A stretch of 64,000 bases of DNA from assembly GCF_031951985.1 (NCBI RefSeq), contig NZ_JAVLVU010000001.1, positions 2,666,001 through 2,730,000 of the forward strand. Reading direction: 5' to 3'. Shown piece by piece: positions 8,748 to 18,250 of this stretch. Source of the stretch: Mucilaginibacter terrae (GTDB lineage: Bacteria; Bacteroidota; Bacteroidia; Sphingobacteriales; Sphingobacteriaceae). The position numbers and the translations under genes were made by a program. Below the pieces are notes generated by a model. The model was not told the origin of the DNA, did not search any database, and saw nothing but the letters and a program-made list of their open reading frames with translations. The stretch's first letter is position 1; each line of letters begins with the position of its first letter.

Positions 8748-10619
8748 ATGAATAAGATTTACATGCTGCTTATAGCCCTTGCGGTTATAAGTACAACTGC
8801 CTTTGCACAAACCGGCAGTGATTATGCCGCAGCGCACTACACCAAAAAAGACGTATACATTACCATGCGCGATGGTATTAAACTCTTTACCTCCATTTAT
8901 ACCCCCAAAGATGCATCGGCACAAAAAAAGTATCCTATTATTATGCAGCGCACCTGTTACAGCGTTGCTCCTTACGGGGCCGATAAATTCCCGGCAAAAT
9001 TAGGGCCTTCGGAACTGATGATGAAGGCCGGGTACATTGTGGTGTACCAGGACGTACGCGGCCGCTGGAAAAGCGAAGGTACCTGGACCAACATGACCCC
9101 GGTTATTGATAATAAGAAAGGTAAAAAAGATGTTGACGAAGGTTCGGACACGTACGACACCATTGACTGGCTGGTAAAAAACGTGCAGTTTAACAACGGC
9201 AGGGTTGGCCAGTGGGGAGGTTCGTACCCCGGATTTTATACCGCTGCTGGCATCCTGTCGAATCACCCGGCGCTCAAGGCATCATCGCCACAGGCTCCTA
9301 TTTCTGATTTTTGGTATGATGATTTTCATCACAACGGTGCCTTGCTCGAGTCGTACTTTTTTACTTACCCGGTGTTTGGCGTGCAAAAAAAGGATACCAC
9401 CAGTAAATCATGGTATGCCCACCAAACCATTAAACCCGATACCCGCGATGGTTACCAGTTTTTGCTGGACATGGGGCCGCTAACCAATGCTGATAAATAT
9501 TACAAAGACAATTTTTACTGGCAGGAAACCGTAAACCACCCCAACTACGATGAGTTTTGGCAAAAGCGCGATTTGTTGCGACACTTTGGTAAAGTAAAAC
9601 CTGCCGTAATGATCGTGGGCGGCTGGTTTGATGCCGAAGACTTACGCGGTCCGCTGGCTATATTTAAAACCATTAATAAAACCGATCCGGCTGCTTATAA
9701 TACCATTGTCATGGGACCGTTCGATCATGGAGGCTGGAGCCGCGAACAAGGTCACCATCGCCACGGCGATGTATACTTTGGCGATAGCATTGCCACCTTT
9801 TACCAAAAAGACATTGAAGCCAGGTTTTTCAACCATTTTTTAAAAGGCAGCGGCGATAAAAACAGCGGCCTGCCGAAAGCATATTTATACAACACTGGTA
9901 AAAAAGAATGGGCACAGTTTACACAATGGCCTGTACCTGCTGCTATAAAGCAAAAACTGTTTTTAAGTGCCGATGGTAAGTTGCCAATGTCGCAACCTTC
10001 GGGAACTGGTTCGGTATCGTTTATAAGCGACCCGTTGAAGCCCGTGCCTTATACCGCTGATAATACCACAACCGTTGGCTTTACCCCGCGCAATTATATG
10101 AGCGAAGACCAACGCTTTGCCGGCCGCCGTACCGATGTGCTGGTTTTTCAGAGCGATGTTTTAACCGAGGATGTAACCTTGGGAGGCGAAATTATGGCTC
10201 ACCTTAAAGTAGCCACCACTGGTACCGATGCCGATTGGTTTGTAAAACTGATAGACGTTTACCCCGGCGATGAACCACAGCACCCGTACCTGCCCAACAA
10301 AAATATACTCATGGCCGGCTACCAGCAAATGGTACGATCGGAAATTATGCCCGGCCGTTTCCGCAACAGCTTTGAAAAACCCGAAGCATTTGTGCCCAAC
10401 CAAAAAACTAATGTAAATGTGAAGTTGCAGGATGTACTGCACACCTTTAAAAAAGGTCACCGCATTATGATACAGGTACAAAGCACAGCTTTTCCATTAT
10501 TTGCCCGCAACCCGCAAAAGTTTGTAGCAAACCCATACAAAGCCACCGAAGCCGATTATATAAAAGCTACCCACACCGTTTATAACGATAGCTATGTGGA
10601 AGTAGAGGTTTTGAAATAG
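8748..10619 (+). CDS. Secreted CocE/NonD family (S15-type) hydrolase
   Basis: A 623-residue alpha/beta hydrolase with an export signal (residues 1-20, AFA-Q). The nucleophile elbow is GQWGGSYPG with Ser159. The likely acid is Asp295 or Asp298 (GGWFDAEDLRG) and the base His327 (GPFDHGGW). A C-terminal jelly-roll domain (about 350-620) is typical of X-Pro dipeptidyl-peptidase, cocaine esterase and glutaryl-7-ACA acylase relatives. It probably hydrolyses an ester or amide in the periplasm; the substrate cannot be told. It is monocistronic, with its own promoter and a palindromic terminator after it. Confidence 0.9.
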   Translation: MNKIYMLLIALAVISTTAFAQTGSDYAAAHYTKKDVYITMRDGIKLFTSIYTPKDASAQKKYPIIMQRTCYSVAPYGADKFPAKLGPSELMMKAGYIVVYQDVRGRWKSEGTWTNMTPVIDNKKGKKDVDEGSDTYDTIDWLVKNVQFNNGRVGQWGGSYPGFYTAAGILSNHPALKASSPQAPISDFWYDDFHHNGALLESYFFTYPVFGVQKKDTTSKSWYAHQTIKPDTRDGYQFLLDMGPLTNADKYYKDNFYWQETVNHPNYDEFWQKRDLLRHFGKVKPAVMIVGGWFDAEDLRGPLAIFKTINKTDPAAYNTIVMGPFDHGGWSREQGHHRHGDVYFGDSIATFYQKDIEARFFNHFLKGSGDKNSGLPKAYLYNTGKKEWAQFTQWPVPAAIKQKLFLSADGKLPMSQPSGTGSVSFISDPLKPVPYTADNTTTVGFTPRNYMSEDQRFAGRRTDVLVFQSDVLTEDVTLGGEIMAHLKVATTGTDADWFVKLIDVYPGDEPQHPYLPNKNILMAGYQQMVRSEIMPGRFRNSFEKPEAFVPNQKTNVNVKLQDVLHTFKKGHRIMIQVQSTAFPLFARNPQKFVANPYKATEADYIKATHTVYNDSYVEVEVLK

Positions 10620-10657
10620 GCAGGTTAATAACTGCAAAATATTGGTTAATTATGCAC

Positions 10658-10688
10658 CGTAGAGACACAATACTTTGTGTCTCTTTTT
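10658..10688. terminator. GAGACACAA-type palindrome acting as terminator (repeat family B, copy 1)
   Basis: AGAGACACAA (10661-10670) pairs with TTGTGTCTCT (10675-10684) and is followed by five T residues, forming a credible terminator 39 bases after the hydrolase stop. The same palindrome recurs at 12738 and 12832, so it is also a dispersed repeat. Confidence 0.65.
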
Positions 10689-10715
10689 GTTTAATTTCGT
10701 GTAACTACTCTTGAA

Positions 10716-12377
10716 ATGAAACTCACCTCAAAAATATTTGCAACTGCTTTATTGGCATTGGGCACATTCAGCGCATCGGCCCAACTGATGCAGAAAAAAG
10801 AAATCTATACCCGTGCCGATACCCTTCGTGGCATGCTCACGCCGTTGCGCACCTGTTACGATATTAACTACTATCACCTCGATGTTAAATTCGACATTGA
10901 TAAAAAGTACATCAGCGGCAGTAACCTGTTTAAATTTACCGCTACGCAAAATTTTACCAAACTACAGTTTGACCTGTATGCTAATTTAAAGGTAGAAAAG
11001 GTAGAATATCAAGGCAAGGAACTCCCCTTTACCCGCGAGGCTGCTGCAGTATTTGTTACCTTTCCAAAGGCTATAATTAAAGGCAGTAAGGATGAATTTA
11101 CCGTGTACTACTCGGGTAACCCAACGGTGGCCAAACGCGCTCCGTGGGATGGTGGCGTGGTATTTACCACCGACTCCTTAGGCAAGCCTTACGTAGCCAC
11201 CGCCTGCCAGGGTGCAGGAGCCAGTATATGGTGGCCTACCAAAGATCACCAGGCCGATGAGGTAGACAGTGCGCTCATCAGCATCAGCGTACCCAAAGGC
11301 TTAAAAGATGTATCGAACGGCCGCCTCCGTAAAGTGACCGAACTTGCCGATGGCTACACCCGTTTCGATTGGTTTGTGGCTAACCCCATTAACAACTACG
11401 ACATAGCCGCCAACATAGCCGATTATACCCACATGGAAGACAGCTACGACGGCGAACAAGGCAAACTTACCCTCGATTACTGGGTGCTGCCCTATCACCA
11501 GGAACTGGCAAAAAAACAGTTCGACCGTGATGTAAAGCGTATGCTCAAATCGTTCGAATATTGGTTTGGTCCGTATCCCTGGTATAAAGATGGCTATAAG
11601 CTGGTAGAAACCCCGCACCTGGGGATGGAACACCAAAGTGCCGTGGCTTATGGCAACAAATACCGTAACGGCTATTTGGGCAGAGATTTGTCGGGCACAG
11701 GCCGTGGCCTCACCTGGGATTTTATTATTGTGCACGAGAGCGGTCACGAGTGGTTCGGCAACAACATTACCTCCAAAGACATTGCCGATATGTGGATACA
11801 CGAGAGCTTTACCAATTATTCCGAATCGTTGTTTATCGAGAGCTATTATGGCAAAACCGCCGGATTGGAATATGTGCAAGGCACCCGTAAAAACATACAG
11901 AATGATATACCTGTTATCGGCCCATACAATGTAAATAAAGAAGGCTCGGGCGATATGTATTACAAAGGCGGCAACATGCTGGCGCTCATCCGTACCCTCA
12001 TTAATAATGATGAAAAGTGGCGTGCTATTTTACGCGGCCTCAACAAAACTTTCTATCATCAAACCGTGACAACCGCCCAAATTGAAAATTACATAAGCAA
12101 GGAAGCCGGTATGAACCTTGCCCCGGTTTTTGACCAGTACCTACGCCACAAAGACTTACCCATCCTTGATCTTAAATTTGAGAACGGCAAGGTATACGCT
12201 AAATGGACAACTGATGTGAAGAATTTCAACATTCCTATTAAGCTCCGCAAAAAGGGTGGAGAGTTTTACTTTGTAAAGCTAAACAATGAGTTTGCGCCGG
12301 TAGGTTTGCCCGGCTTGACTAAAGAAAATTTAGAGGTGGATACTTTGGAGTATTGTGTGAAGGTGAACGGATTGTAG
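10716..12377 (+). CDS. M1 family metallopeptidase (aminopeptidase N-like), secreted
   Basis: A 553-residue zinc peptidase with a signal peptide (residues 1-22, ASA-Q). The zinc motif HESGH (His340, Glu341, His344) is followed by Glu363 in IHESFTNYSE, the spacing of M1 gluzincins. The substrate-recognition motif, usually GAMEN, reads GMEHQ here, as in other Bacteroidota M1 proteins I know of. It lacks the long C-terminal helical domain of E. coli PepN, so it is a short form. It likely trims peptides in the periplasm. A TAATTTCG element (10692-10699) precedes the start by 16 bases and may be its -7 box. Confidence 0.9.
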   Translation: MKLTSKIFATALLALGTFSASAQLMQKKEIYTRADTLRGMLTPLRTCYDINYYHLDVKFDIDKKYISGSNLFKFTATQNFTKLQFDLYANLKVEKVEYQGKELPFTREAAAVFVTFPKAIIKGSKDEFTVYYSGNPTVAKRAPWDGGVVFTTDSLGKPYVATACQGAGASIWWPTKDHQADEVDSALISISVPKGLKDVSNGRLRKVTELADGYTRFDWFVANPINNYDIAANIADYTHMEDSYDGEQGKLTLDYWVLPYHQELAKKQFDRDVKRMLKSFEYWFGPYPWYKDGYKLVETPHLGMEHQSAVAYGNKYRNGYLGRDLSGTGRGLTWDFIIVHESGHEWFGNNITSKDIADMWIHESFTNYSESLFIESYYGKTAGLEYVQGTRKNIQNDIPVIGPYNVNKEGSGDMYYKGGNMLALIRTLINNDEKWRAILRGLNKTFYHQTVTTAQIENYISKEAGMNLAPVFDQYLRHKDLPILDLKFENGKVYAKWTTDVKNFNIPIKLRKKGGEFYFVKLNNEFAPVGLPGLTKENLEVDTLEYCVKVNGL

Positions 12378-12394
12378 AAAAAAAAGTAGAAGTA

Positions 12395-12429
12395 CGTCAT
12401 TGCGAGGAACGAAGCAATCTCTGCGGATG
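12395..12429. repeat. Single arm of palindrome family A
   Basis: CGTCATTGCGAGG followed by a degenerate AACGAAGCAATCTCTG stretch matches one arm of the complete palindrome at 51620-51703. The second arm is missing. It lies 18 bases after the M1 peptidase stop, the same gene-end position as other copies. Confidence 0.6.
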
Positions 12430-12508
12430 AAAGGTTGTGAGTTTATAGCTCTTACTGGCGCAAGTATGTAGGGGGTGGAATGTGTGATGGCTACTTGTGC
12501 CATAGGTA

Positions 12509-12700
12509 ACTTATCGCTCCGGTAGCGCTCATTGCCGCGCAGGCTATAGTTATACACGTTTTATTTGTTTTTGGTGTGGATGATTGCTATCGCAATTTTG
12601 TCATAGCCACAAAAGAAACAAAAAGGCCTATCCACAACGATCCCTGCTACCCCGCAGGCAGCTCCCGGCCGGGCGTTGTGGCGGGCCACCGCTCCTTTTG
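12509..12700. mobile_element. Half copy of the 0.5-kb terminal-inverted-repeat element
   Basis: About 190 bp match the reverse complement of the right part of the copy at 20032-20505, including a degenerate terminal repeat (12523-12545, GCGCTCATTGCCGCG) and the inner stretch GATTGCTATCGCAATTTTG. Homology stops near 12700, so the other end has been lost. Confidence 0.75.
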
Positions 12701-12737
12701 AAGAGAGAATGCGATACTACATCCCAACATAAATTCC

Positions 12738-12762
12738 GTAGAGACACAATATTTTGTATCTC
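12738..12762. repeat. Palindrome family B, copy 2
   Basis: GTAGAGACACAATATTTTG followed by TATCTC is an imperfect palindrome closely matching the copy at 10658. It stands in the convergent gap between the M1 peptidase and aconitase. Confidence 0.65.
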
Positions 12763-12786
12763 CTTCTTAACAACGAAATATTCCCC

Positions 12787-12822
12787 CAATAAAAAAACGC
12801 CACTGCTTTCGCAATGGCGTTT
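12787..12822 (-). terminator. Terminator of the aconitase gene
   Basis: Read on the minus strand, AAACGCCATTGC pairs with GCAGTGGCGTTT (one mismatch) around a GAAA tetraloop, and a T-run follows. It lies 44 bases after the aconitase stop. Confidence 0.7.
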
Positions 12823-12831
12823 CTATTATCT

Positions 12832-12857
12832 GTAAAGACACAATACCTTGTGTCTTA
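12832..12857. repeat. Palindrome family B, copy 3
   Basis: GTAAAGACACAATACCTTG followed by TGTCTTA repeats the family B palindrome eight bases from the aconitase stop, again at a gene 3' end. Confidence 0.6.
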
Positions 12858-12865
12858 TGACTTGC

Positions 12866-15136
12866 TTAGTTACCAGCTTGTTGTTTACGGATGATGTTTA
12901 ACGCACCACCAGCTTTAAACCACTCAATTTGCTGAGCGTTGTAGGTGTGGTTAACCGGGAACGAATCTTCGGTACCATCGGCGTGGTGTAACACTACGGT
13001 TAACTGTTTGCCTGGGGCAAATTCGGTTAAGCCTACGATGTCGATGCGGTCGTCTTCCTGAATTTTGTCGTAATCGGCACCATCAGCAAAGGTTAAACCT
13101 AACATACCTTGTTTTTTAAGGTTGGTTTCGTGTATACGGGCAAATGATTTTACCAGGATAGCACGAACACCTAAGTGACGAGGCTCCATAGCTGCGTGCT
13201 CACGTGATGAACCTTCGCCATAGTTTTCGTCGCCTACCACGATAGAACCGATACCGTTTGCTTTATAATCGCGCTGGGTAGCCGGAACCGGACCGTATTC
13301 GCCGGTCAGTTCGTTTTTAACGCTATCGGCAGTGTTGTTAAAGTAGTTAATAGCACCAATCAGCATGTTGTTGCTGATGTTATCTAAGTGGCCGCGGAAC
13401 TTTAACCACGGACCAGCCATAGAAATGTGATCGGTAGTACATTTACCTTTGGCTTTAATTAACAAGCGCAGGTCTTTAATGTCGGTACCTTCCCATGCAG
13501 CAAACGGCTCTAACAATTGTAAGCGTGATGATTTTGGATCAACAGCTACCTGTACAGCGCTACCGTCTTCGGCTGGTGCCTGGTAACCGGCATCTTCAAC
13601 CGCAAAACCTTTAATTGGTAGTTCGATGCCCAATGGCTCGTCCAGTTTCACTTGCTCACCTGCTTCGTTGGTTAACGTATCGGTGATTGGGTTAAAGGTT
13701 AAGTCGCCGGCAATAGCAAACGCAGTAACAATCTCAGGAGATGCTACGAAAGCGTGAGTATTAGGGTTACCATCCTGACGTTTAGCAAAGTTACGGTTAA
13801 ACGAGGTGATGATAGAGTTTTTACGGGTAGGATCATCGGTATGGCGTGACCACTGACCGATACATGGACCACAAGCGTTAGCTAATACTACACCGCCAAT
13901 TTGCTCGAAGGTATTTAAGTAACCATCGCGCTCAACGGTGTAACGTACTAATTCCGAACCTGGAGTTACGGTGTATTCGGCCTTAGTTTTTAAGCCTTTA
14001 TCAGTAGCTTGTTTGGCAATTGATGCCGCACGGCTAATATCTTCATAAGATGAGTTGGTACATGAACCAATTAAACCTACCTCTAAAGCAGTTGGCCAGC
14101 CGTTTTCTTTAACAGCAGTAGCAAACTTAGATAGTGGCCAGGCCAAATCCGGAGTAAACGGACCGTTAATGTGTGGCTCAAGCTCGCTCAGGTTAATTTC
14201 GATAACCTGGTCAAAATATTGCTCAGGGTTAGCGTAAACCTCAGGGTCACCGGTTAAGTGCTCGGCAATGGCATCGGCCATGTCGGCAATATCGGCACGT
14301 TCGGTACCACGCAGGTAAGCTGCAGCTTTTTCGCCGTAACCGAAAATTGATGTAGTAGCACCAATTTCGGCACCCATGTTACAAATGGTACCTTTACCGG
14401 TAGCTGATAAAGATTCGGCACCTTCGCCAAAGTATTCTACAATGTAACCTGTACCACCTTTTACGGTAAGTATACCGGCAACACGTAAAATAACGTCTTT
14501 AGCCGAGCTCCAGCCCGAAAGCTTGCCGGTTAATTTAACACCTAATATTTTAGGGAATTTAAGCTCCCATGGTAAGCCGGCCATAACGTCGCAAGCATCG
14601 GCACCGCCAACACCAATAGCAACCATACCCAAACCACCTGCGTTAGGTGTGTGTGAGTCGGTACCAATCATCATACCACCCGGAAAAGCGTAGTTTTCTA
14701 ACACTACCTGGTGAATGATACCAGCGCCTGGTTTCCAGAAACCCAAACCGTATTTATCAGATACTGACGACAGGAAATCATAAACCTCGCTGTTAATATC
14801 TTTAGCTGTATTTAAATCTTCTACCGCACCAATTTTGGCCTGAATTAAGTGATCGCAATGTACGGTTGAAGGTACTGCCACCTGCGGACGACCAGCTTGC
14901 ATAAATTGCAGCAACGCCATTTGCGCAGTTGCATCCTGCATAGCCACACGATCGGGTGCAAAGTCTACATAGTCAACACCACGCTGATACGTTGCCTGGG
15001 CATCGCCTTCAGTAAGGTGAGCATACAAAATTTTCTCGGTTAATGTTAAAGGTTTGCCGGTAGCTTTACGGGCCGCTGCAATACGGGTTCCGTAACGCTC
15101 GTACACCTTTTTAATCATATCTAAATCAAAAGCCAT
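12866..15136 (-). CDS. acn: Aconitate hydratase (mitochondrial-type)
   Basis: A 756-residue aconitase that interconverts citrate and isocitrate in the TCA cycle in the cytoplasm. The [4Fe-4S] ligands are Cys359 (GSCTNSS) and the pair Cys422/Cys425 (ACGPCIGQW). The substrate motif [13 protein letters not shown] lies at 158-170, and the swivel domain is C-terminal with an EGSSREHAA motif. Length and domain order fit mitochondrial-type rather than AcnA or AcnB enzymes. The frame can be extended upstream to a TTG at 15166, but the ATG at 15136 ([10 protein letters not shown]) matches the family N-terminus and is preferred. A possible -7 box (TACATTCG, minus strand, 15204-15211) would give a leader of about 60 bases. 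Confidence 0.95.
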   Translation of the reverse strand: MAFDLDMIKKVYERYGTRIAAARKATGKPLTLTEKILYAHLTEGDAQATYQRGVDYVDFAPDRVAMQDATAQMALLQFMQAGRPQVAVPSTVHCDHLIQAKIGAVEDLNTAKDINSEVYDFLSSVSDKYGLGFWKPGAGIIHQVVLENYAFPGGMMIGTDSHTPNAGGLGMVAIGVGGADACDVMAGLPWELKFPKILGVKLTGKLSGWSSAKDVILRVAGILTVKGGTGYIVEYFGEGAESLSATGKGTICNMGAEIGATTSIFGYGEKAAAYLRGTERADIADMADAIAEHLTGDPEVYANPEQYFDQVIEINLSELEPHINGPFTPDLAWPLSKFATAVKENGWPTALEVGLIGSCTNSSYEDISRAASIAKQATDKGLKTKAEYTVTPGSELVRYTVERDGYLNTFEQIGGVVLANACGPCIGQWSRHTDDPTRKNSIITSFNRNFAKRQDGNPNTHAFVASPEIVTAFAIAGDLTFNPITDTLTNEAGEQVKLDEPLGIELPIKGFAVEDAGYQAPAEDGSAVQVAVDPKSSRLQLLEPFAAWEGTDIKDLRLLIKAKGKCTTDHISMAGPWLKFRGHLDNISNNMLIGAINYFNNTADSVKNELTGEYGPVPATQRDYKANGIGSIVVGDENYGEGSSREHAAMEPRHLGVRAILVKSFARIHETNLKKQGMLGLTFADGADYDKIQEDDRIDIVGLTEFAPGKQLTVVLHHADGTEDSFPVNHTYNAQQIEWFKAGGALNIIRKQQAGN

Positions 15137-15766
15137 TTGATTGATTTTAAGGTAAAAAATGAACAATAGTTTGGTTCGGGGCCTCTATACAGAGTGAACG
15201 CCGCGAATGTACAAAATATAACGCCTTTTTTGGGATTATAGGTTTACTCAAATACTATTTAGATTTATTCTCAATAGTTGGATTTGAGTGGAGTAGATTA
15301 AAGGTTTAGGGCTTGACAAATGCAGTATATAATTTACGTTTTGACAAGTAAAGCGTTATTATTCTTAGCTCATTTGTGTAATTGCTTTGCTGGCGTAAGT
15401 ATTGAGCTTGGATGTGCGAAAGAGTAATTTGAATAACTAATAACTTATTCAACTACTCACTAATCAACTAAACTTGGGCGTTACCTCCGGCCCGAGCTAT
15501 CCGCTGCAACTCCTCGTTCCGCTACGCTTCACTGTGGAGTTTCCGCTACTATCGCTAACGCAAACTGCAATTGAACAGGAATTTTAAGAATTGTGAAATG
15601 GGCAGAATTTAGGTTCCCTTTTAACACTTCTTTCCCCATCATGTCATTTCGAGGTACGAGAAATCTTTTCGAAGCGATAAGTCGAAGCGGTAAGCCTATC
15701 AATGCGAAAAGATTTCTCTCTATCGTTCGAAATGACAAGACGGGGGGTAAAATGTACAAGAAATTC
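15137..15766. other. Gene-free gap upstream of aconitase
   Basis: 630 bp without a convincing gene. It holds the aconitase leader and promoter region (about 15137-15260), an AT-rich stretch, a GC-richer segment at 15480-15590 with the look of a decayed dispersed repeat (one copy only here), and a complete family A palindrome at 15642-15737. Confidence 0.6.
15642..15737. repeat. Palindrome family A, copy at the map 3' end
   Basis: A 96-bp imperfect palindrome beginning TGTCATTTCGAGGTACGAG and ending TCGTTCGAAATGACA, with inner arms AAATCTTTTCG and CGAAAAGATTT. It lies 29 bases beyond the methionine aminopeptidase stop and could fold into a long hairpin in its transcript. Confidence 0.85.
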
Positions 15767-16534
15767 TTAATCCCAAATTCCGTTAGCCTCCGTTAAAATC
15801 ATCGGCTCCCCGCCGGTAACCATGATGGTATGCTCGTGCTGGGCAACAAAGCCACCTTTGTTGCCAAAAAGCGTCCATTCGTCGCCGGGTGCCGCTTGGG
15901 CAATGGTTGATTTAGTGGAGATAAACGTTTCGATGGCTACCACGCTGTTCTTTTTAAAACGGGTGGTGTTATAGCGGTCGTAACAGTTGAGTATGTCGTG
16001 CGGTTCTTCGTGCAGGCTGTAGCCAATGCCGTGGCCTGCCAGGTTTTTAATTACAGTTAAGCCGCGTTTGGCGGCCTGGGTTTCAATGAGCTTGCCAATA
16101 TCGGCTATTTTAACGCCGCCCTTAATTTGACTGATAGCCAGGTGCAAAATTTCTTTCGAGGCCTCTACCAAATCCTGGTGGTTGTGTATGTCTTCGCCCA
16201 ACACAAATGAGCCGCCGTTATCGCCCCAAAAGCCGTTCAACTCGGCCGATACGTCGATGTTGATCAGGTCGCCTTCCTGCAAAATAATATCGGCTGAGGG
16301 CTTACCATGCGCAACCGCATTGTTAACGCTGATGCAGGTATATCCCGGAAAACCATAAGTCAGTTTAGGGGCCGATTTTGCGCCCATTTCATTCAACATC
16401 CTTCCGCCAAACTCATCCAGTTCAAGCGTACTGATTCCGGGTTTGCAATACTCGCGCATGGCTTTCAAAACCAGCGCCACACACTCACTTATTTTTTGCA
16501 TCCCGGTTAATTCGGCATCTGATGATATAGACAT
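15767..16534 (-). CDS. map: Type I methionine aminopeptidase
   Basis: A 255-residue enzyme that removes the initiator methionine from new proteins in the cytoplasm. Metal and catalytic residues are visible: His76 (NNAVAHG), Asp94 (INIDVSA), Asp105 (WGDNGG), His168 (AGHGIG), Glu202 (VAIETF) and Glu234 (QHEHTIMV). It is not in a ribosomal-protein operon here, so it may be a second, stand-alone copy. The WGDNGGSF segment departs from the usual HGDxxRTF form. A TATCTTCG box (minus strand, 16594-16601) may be part of its promoter. Confidence 0.92.
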   Translation of the reverse strand: MSISSDAELTGMQKISECVALVLKAMREYCKPGISTLELDEFGGRMLNEMGAKSAPKLTYGFPGYTCISVNNAVAHGKPSADIILQEGDLINIDVSAELNGFWGDNGGSFVLGEDIHNHQDLVEASKEILHLAISQIKGGVKIADIGKLIETQAAKRGLTVIKNLAGHGIGYSLHEEPHDILNCYDRYNTTRFKKNSVVAIETFISTKSTIAQAAPGDEWTLFGNKGGFVAQHEHTIMVTGGEPMILTEANGIWD

Positions 16535-16719
16535 AATGGTAGTTTAATAATAAAATAAAAACGGGTTAGCAGCCCTTATTGTTGTTGGAGGCGCGAAGAT
16601 ACAGGTTTTGTATAATTATTGTTCCGAGGAACGAGGAATCTTGTTAGAGCAATAGGCTTAGCAACACGAACAGGGGTCCTATCCGGGTGGCTATTCGGTT
16701 TAAAATCATTAACTCAACC

Positions 16720-16807
16720 TGTCATTTCGAGGGATAACGAGAAATCTTGTTCGGGCGGATAAGATTTGCAATATGAACAGGATTTCTCACTGTCGTTCGA
16801 AATGACA
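16720..16807. repeat. Palindrome family A copy
   Basis: An 88-bp palindrome starting TGTCATTTCGAGGG and ending TCGTTCGAAATGACA. It begins four bases after the stop of the small membrane protein gene at 16811. A more degenerate relative may lie at about 16617-16690 (TTCCGAGGAACGAGGAATC). Confidence 0.8.
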
Positions 16808-16810
16808 ATT

Positions 16811-16912
16811 TTATTTATGAGTTGAAACATACCAATAAGCCCAGAAGCCAAGTTGAAAAGCAGTGTAAATGATAAAAATTATCAGAAAGAAGTAGAATAT
16901 CATCTTCCACAT
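16811..16912 (-). CDS. Small single-pass membrane protein, 33 residues
   Basis: The minus strand has an ATG at 16912 and a stop at 16811. The product starts MWKMIFYFFLIIFIIY and ends FWAYWYVSTHK: one hydrophobic helix with aromatic flanks and a short basic end. It starts 18 bases after the stop of the UBP zinc-finger gene and is likely the last gene of that run. A frame this short can arise by chance, but the clean helix and tight spacing favour a real protein. Function unknown. Confidence 0.5.
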   Translation of the reverse strand: MWKMIFYFFLIIFIIYTAFQLGFWAYWYVSTHK

Positions 16913-16930
16913 TTGGCCGGTAATTGAGTA

Positions 16931-17203
16931 TTAATACTCCCTCACCATTTCATCATTATAACACCATAGCCAGCGTTCGCCGGGCTCGGCCGATGCCATT
17001 ACGGGGTGGCCGCTGCGGTGGTGGTGTTTGGTCATGTGTTTTTGGGGCGATGAATCGCAGCACAGGGTTACGCCGCAGGTTTGGCAGGTGCGCAGGTGCA
17101 GCCAGGTGCCGTTTTGTTTAACACATTCTTCGCATACGTACTGGTCGCCAATTTTAACTTCGGTAATGGCGGTGAGGTGTTCGCACAGGGTTTCTTCGGC
17201 CAT
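16931..17203 (-). CDS. UBP-type zinc finger protein
   Basis: A 90-residue cytoplasmic protein that is essentially one UBP-type (ZnF-UBP) zinc finger. Candidate zinc ligands are Cys7/His9, Cys24/Cys27, Cys40/Cys43, Cys48 or Cys49, His56, His60 and His66, in the order of the family. In eukaryotes this fold binds the C-terminal tail of ubiquitin; bacterial stand-alone versions have no established role. The start is nine bases after the stop of the upstream beta-barrel gene, so it belongs to a minus-strand operon with the GT39 and barrel genes. Confidence 0.85.
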   Translation of the reverse strand: MAEETLCEHLTAITEVKIGDQYVCEECVKQNGTWLHLRTCQTCGVTLCCDSSPQKHMTKHHHRSGHPVMASAEPGERWLWCYNDEMVREY

Positions 17204-17212
17204 GGCAGGTAA

Positions 17213-18244
17213 TTAGTTATCGTCCTTAAAGTTAAATAATTTTTTGCGACCTAAATCATACGTCAGTCTGAAAGCTTGCTGGCTATCGCCCAGTTGCCCC
17301 GGCGATTGGTGCAGGCTCAATATAAACTGGCCTTTAATATGCTTAAACAAAAACGGCGTGTAAATAATGTCGAGACGGTTATAGATCTTTTTGCGGTAAA
17401 AAGCATCGCCATAGGTAACGTCGTGGCCCTGGCCTTTGTAAAATTCATCAAAAAACGCAATACGGTGGTAGCTGGCATATATGCTGGCCACGACACCCAG
17501 TGGCTTGCGGAAACCGTTCACGCTACGTACACGCTCCAGTGAGAGCATACCGCCGGCCTCAACCGAAAGCGAATCGAACATGGTTTTTTTACCAAAATTG
17601 TAGCCTAAGCGTATCTGTGCCGCACCGTTATCGCGTATATGATCGCCGGGTATTGACACCGCCGGACCGGCATCATGCAGCAACATAAAGTAGTGCGACA
17701 GGTAAAATGGCCCAAATGGATCAGGCAGGTATTTACCGGCTAAACCGAACAGGAATTGCTCGCGGTCGGTATTGGTTTGGCGGCTGGTCCAGTCGAGCCA
17801 CAAGGTTTCGTAGCCGTACTCGGTTTGGTAACGGGTAGCCAGGCCCTCTATGTTGGGGCGGTAATACATCAGCGTATCGTTAAGTATGGCACGCGGGTAG
17901 CTACTCAATATCTCTTTACGCGGAAACATACCGGCATTGAACAGCCATTTGTGACTCTCGAACTTGTAATAAGCCACCGGATCGACCCGTAAAAAGTAAG
18001 GCTTGGCACCAAACTCATGTATACCGTTTATACCAATAACAATGTGGTTAAGGCTATCGATGTTCAACCCAAAATCAATAGCAGTACGCATTCCCGAATA
18101 GGTTCGAGAGCGTTCGGTGTAGGCTTTGTACTCGCGGTTATCTAAAAAACCCAATCCGCTTACGTTAACATCAACACTTTGCTGGGCTTGTGCAAGGCGG
18201 GCAACGAGTAAACAAAATATAAGGAAGTAAAACTTTTTTATCAT
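17213..18244 (-). CDS. Outer-membrane beta-barrel protein of unknown function
   Basis: A 343-residue protein with an export signal (residues 1-20, AQA-Q). The rest alternates polar and aromatic residues in short strands, rich in Tyr, Phe and Gly, as in outer-membrane barrels. I do not recognise a named family. It starts six bases after the GT39 stop at 18251, so the two are co-transcribed and may act on the same envelope glycan or lipid, which is inference. Confidence 0.7.
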   Translation of the reverse strand: MIKKFYFLIFCLLVARLAQAQQSVDVNVSGLGFLDNREYKAYTERSRTYSGMRTAIDFGLNIDSLNHIVIGINGIHEFGAKPYFLRVDPVAYYKFESHKWLFNAGMFPRKEILSSYPRAILNDTLMYYRPNIEGLATRYQTEYGYETLWLDWTSRQTNTDREQFLFGLAGKYLPDPFGPFYLSHYFMLLHDAGPAVSIPGDHIRDNGAAQIRLGYNFGKKTMFDSLSVEAGGMLSLERVRSVNGFRKPLGVVASIYASYHRIAFFDEFYKGQGHDVTYGDAFYRKKIYNRLDIIYTPFLFKHIKGQFILSLHQSPGQLGDSQQAFRLTYDLGRKKLFNFKDDN

Positions 18245-18250
18245 AGATTT

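Larger units (their letters stand above)
12378..12865. other. Gene-free gap filled with repeats
   Basis: This 488-bp gap between the M1 peptidase and aconitase (convergent) holds a family A arm, a half copy of the 0.5-kb inverted-repeat element, two family B palindromes and the aconitase terminator. I see no coding sequence; short open frames here fall inside the repeats. Confidence 0.7.

Noticed and set aside
11301..11879. A 192-residue minus-strand frame inside the M1 peptidase gene
   Set aside because: It is a shadow frame of a clearly conserved gene with intact catalytic motifs.
12584..12835. Plus-strand 83-residue frame between the M1 peptidase and aconitase
   Set aside because: It runs across the half element copy and palindrome repeats and has no family character.
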